DNA from: UBA2289 sp041677365
GTDB taxonomy: Bacteria > Bacillota_I > Bacilli_A > Izemoplasmatales > Hujiaoplasmataceae
DNA: 27,130 nucleotides
Direction: 5' to 3'
Assembly (NCBI GenBank): GCA_041677365.1
Contig: JBAYQC010000004.1
Coordinates: forward strand, 1-27,130
The translations under genes and the position numbers were made by a program. Shown in pieces: positions 26,075 through 27,130 of the stretch (within the stretch, counting starts at the first letter, position 1; every line of letters starts with the position of its first letter). Below the pieces are notes generated by a model that worked only from the letters and a program-made list of their open reading frames with translations, was not told the origin of the DNA and ran no database searches.

Positions 26075-26830
26075 ATGGATTTATCAAGGTTTGCAATGGA
26101 GTATGAAAAACTATTAAAGTCTTTGGTAGGAACACCCTTTTTTGGAAATACCGCAATTACACATTATTTATCTATTCCTAGATTGAAAGATACAGGAATA
26201 AGAGACTTCTATACAAAAAACGGTTTAGTGTACGCTAGAAAGTTTGATGTGGGTGAGTATATAGAGGTTTTTAAAGAAGAGCATCCGTCAATATGCGGTG
26301 GTGTAACGGAGTATTTAACAAAAATCAAGTTGGCCAGACAACTCGGGAAAAACCTAAACGACTTGAGTTTTTTCGATGATGTGAATAAGGAAAAGTATTC
26401 GAAGTTAGATGATGAAGAATTAGCCTTTGCAATGTATGAACCAGATATAATATATCGTTCGGGTTATTCATACACCGGTGAGATATTTGAACACAAAAGG
26501 AATATAATCAAAAAAGCTAAATATCTAGCTAAGATTGCACTTGAACTAATTAATGAAGTTTTCCCTGTTATTAATGATATCGATTTTCACCCGGAAGGCC
26601 ATGTAATGTATAATGGAGAGCTAGCTATAAAAGGAGACTCTGATTTACTAATTAATAATTGTCTGATAGATTTTAAAACAAAAAAAGATTATAAATTAAA
26701 CACCAAAGATAAAGCTCAACTTTTCGCATATGCTCTACATAAATATATGAGAGATGGAATAAATTATGATAAAGTGTTTTTGCTAAATCCAAGATTTAGA
26801 ATTCTTGAAGAATTAGTATTAAAGTCTTAA
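26075..26830 (+). CDS. PD-(D/E)xK nuclease, RecB/Cas4-like
   Basis: A 251-residue protein with the core signature of RecB-family nucleases: GDSDLL (187-192, Asp190), DFKTK (Asp199, Lys201), then QLFAY (Gln215, Tyr219), the QxxxY motif. An upstream His140 in TGEIFEHKRN matches the conserved His of this family. The N-terminal half (about 1-130) is charged and contains SICGGVTEYLTKIKLA; I do not recognise it. No helicase domain and no Cas4-type cysteine cluster is visible. The start is ATG 26075, 7 bases after GGAGG; an in-frame TTG at 26069 is too close to that box. It follows the RT-nitrilase gene by 281 bases on the same strand, suggesting a role as effector or partner in defence, or an unrelated neighbour. 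The function is inferred from fold signature and place only. Confidence 0.72.
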   Translation: MDLSRFAMEYEKLLKSLVGTPFFGNTAITHYLSIPRLKDTGIRDFYTKNGLVYARKFDVGEYIEVFKEEHPSICGGVTEYLTKIKLARQLGKNLNDLSFFDDVNKEKYSKLDDEELAFAMYEPDIIYRSGYSYTGEIFEHKRNIIKKAKYLAKIALELINEVFPVINDIDFHPEGHVMYNGELAIKGDSDLLINNCLIDFKTKKDYKLNTKDKAQLFAYALHKYMRDGINYDKVFLLNPRFRILEELVLKS

Positions 26831-26939
26831 ACACATAATTGTAGAAGAATCTTTCTCAAGAGAGTGTTTTAAAACGTTAAAGACACTAAATATAATATGT
26901 TTTACTTAAGAATTATAACCAAGGAGTATTTTTGGAAAT

Positions 26940-26967
26940 AATAGTCATCTCAGATGGCTATTTTTTT
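26940..26967 (+). terminator. Rho-independent terminator near the right end
   Basis: A ten-pair stem (AATAGTCATC 26940-26949, GATGGCTATT 26953-26962, one G:U pair) with a 3-base loop and a seven-T run. A TATAAT at 26891-26896 lies upstream, so it may end either the nuclease transcript or a separate transcript of about 65 bases. Confidence 0.85.
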
Positions 26968-27013
26968 ATTTGTTAGGTAAGCGTCAAAGCATGAGTACCT
27001 TTAATTGTGTAAT

Positions 27014-27062
27014 TGTCAACTAGAAAATGCATAAAAATGGCGATTAAAAATGTAGGTAAAGA
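27014..27062. mobile_element. Possible terminal region of an IS21-type element
   Basis: Between TGTCAAC (27014-27020) and the minus-strand stop at 27063-27065, an A-rich segment repeats AAAATG three times. IS21-type elements often have repeated sub-terminal motifs and ends beginning TGT. The outer boundary and target duplication cannot be fixed because the other end is outside the window. Confidence 0.25.
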
Positions 27063-27130
27063 TTATTGAGTTTTAGAGTTAGTTTCCATAAAAGCTAGTT
27101 TATCTTTAATACGATACGATTTACCGGTAA
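27063..27130 (-). CDS. C-terminal end of a probable IstB-like IS21 helper ATPase (partial)
   Basis: A minus-strand frame enters from the right edge and stops at TAA (27063-27065). It reads TGKSYRIKDKLAFMETNSKTQ. The GKSYRIKDK segment resembles the C terminus of IstB, the AAA+ helper of IS21-family transposition (often GxSYRLKD). Only 21 residues are visible and no ATPase motif is in the window, so this is a resemblance, not a firm call. Confidence 0.45.
   Translation of the reverse strand, partial: TGKSYRIKDKLAFMETNSKTQ

Overview
The window is AT-rich, mostly plus-strand bacterial DNA with strong AGGAGG-type ribosome binding sites. Several genes start with TTG or GTG. Every tryptophan I checked is TGG, and TGA is a real stop (amylosucrase-like gene, GH32 gene, RT gene). 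The AT-richness, small-genome gene style and standard code fit an Acholeplasma/Izemoplasma-type Mollicute or a related low-GC Firmicute. They argue against Mycoplasma or Spiroplasma, which read TGA as Trp. This placement is inference.

Positions 1-16631 are a carbohydrate-use region. A truncated unknown gene, a SIS-domain sugar-phosphate isomerase/deaminase and an AGE-family sugar epimerase form a tight operon closed by a terminator. A small membrane protein, an MFS permease and a GH13 alpha-glucosidase follow. After a regulatory gap (LacI-type operator, strong promoter, bidirectional terminator) and a small minus-strand membrane protein comes a sugar ABC importer: lipoprotein binding protein plus two permeases, with no ATPase gene. 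It is followed by an amylosucrase-like GH13 enzyme, a GH32 sucrose/fructan hydrolase and a fructokinase. Together they suggest uptake of intact sucrose or a related sugar, cytosolic cleavage and fructose phosphorylation. A modular lipoprotein ending in an endonuclease I domain closes this region.

Positions 17040-26830 are a defence island. It holds a complete type I restriction-modification operon (hsdM, hsdS, hsdR); hsdS carries a 12-bp tandem repeat in its central spacer, a likely specificity switch. Next is a single large protein joining a reverse transcriptase (YVDD) to a C-terminal nitrilase-like domain, the architecture of defence-associated reverse transcriptases of the DRT type 1/UG1 kind. 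Downstream is a RecB/Cas4-like PD-(D/E)xK nuclease gene with an intact D...DxK...QxxxY signature. The right edge carries what looks like the end of an IS21-type IstB gene on the minus strand, which may mark a mobile boundary.

Most interesting are the RT-nitrilase with its neighbouring nuclease, the repeat in hsdS, and an orphan promoter-to-terminator short transcription unit at 5905-6033.
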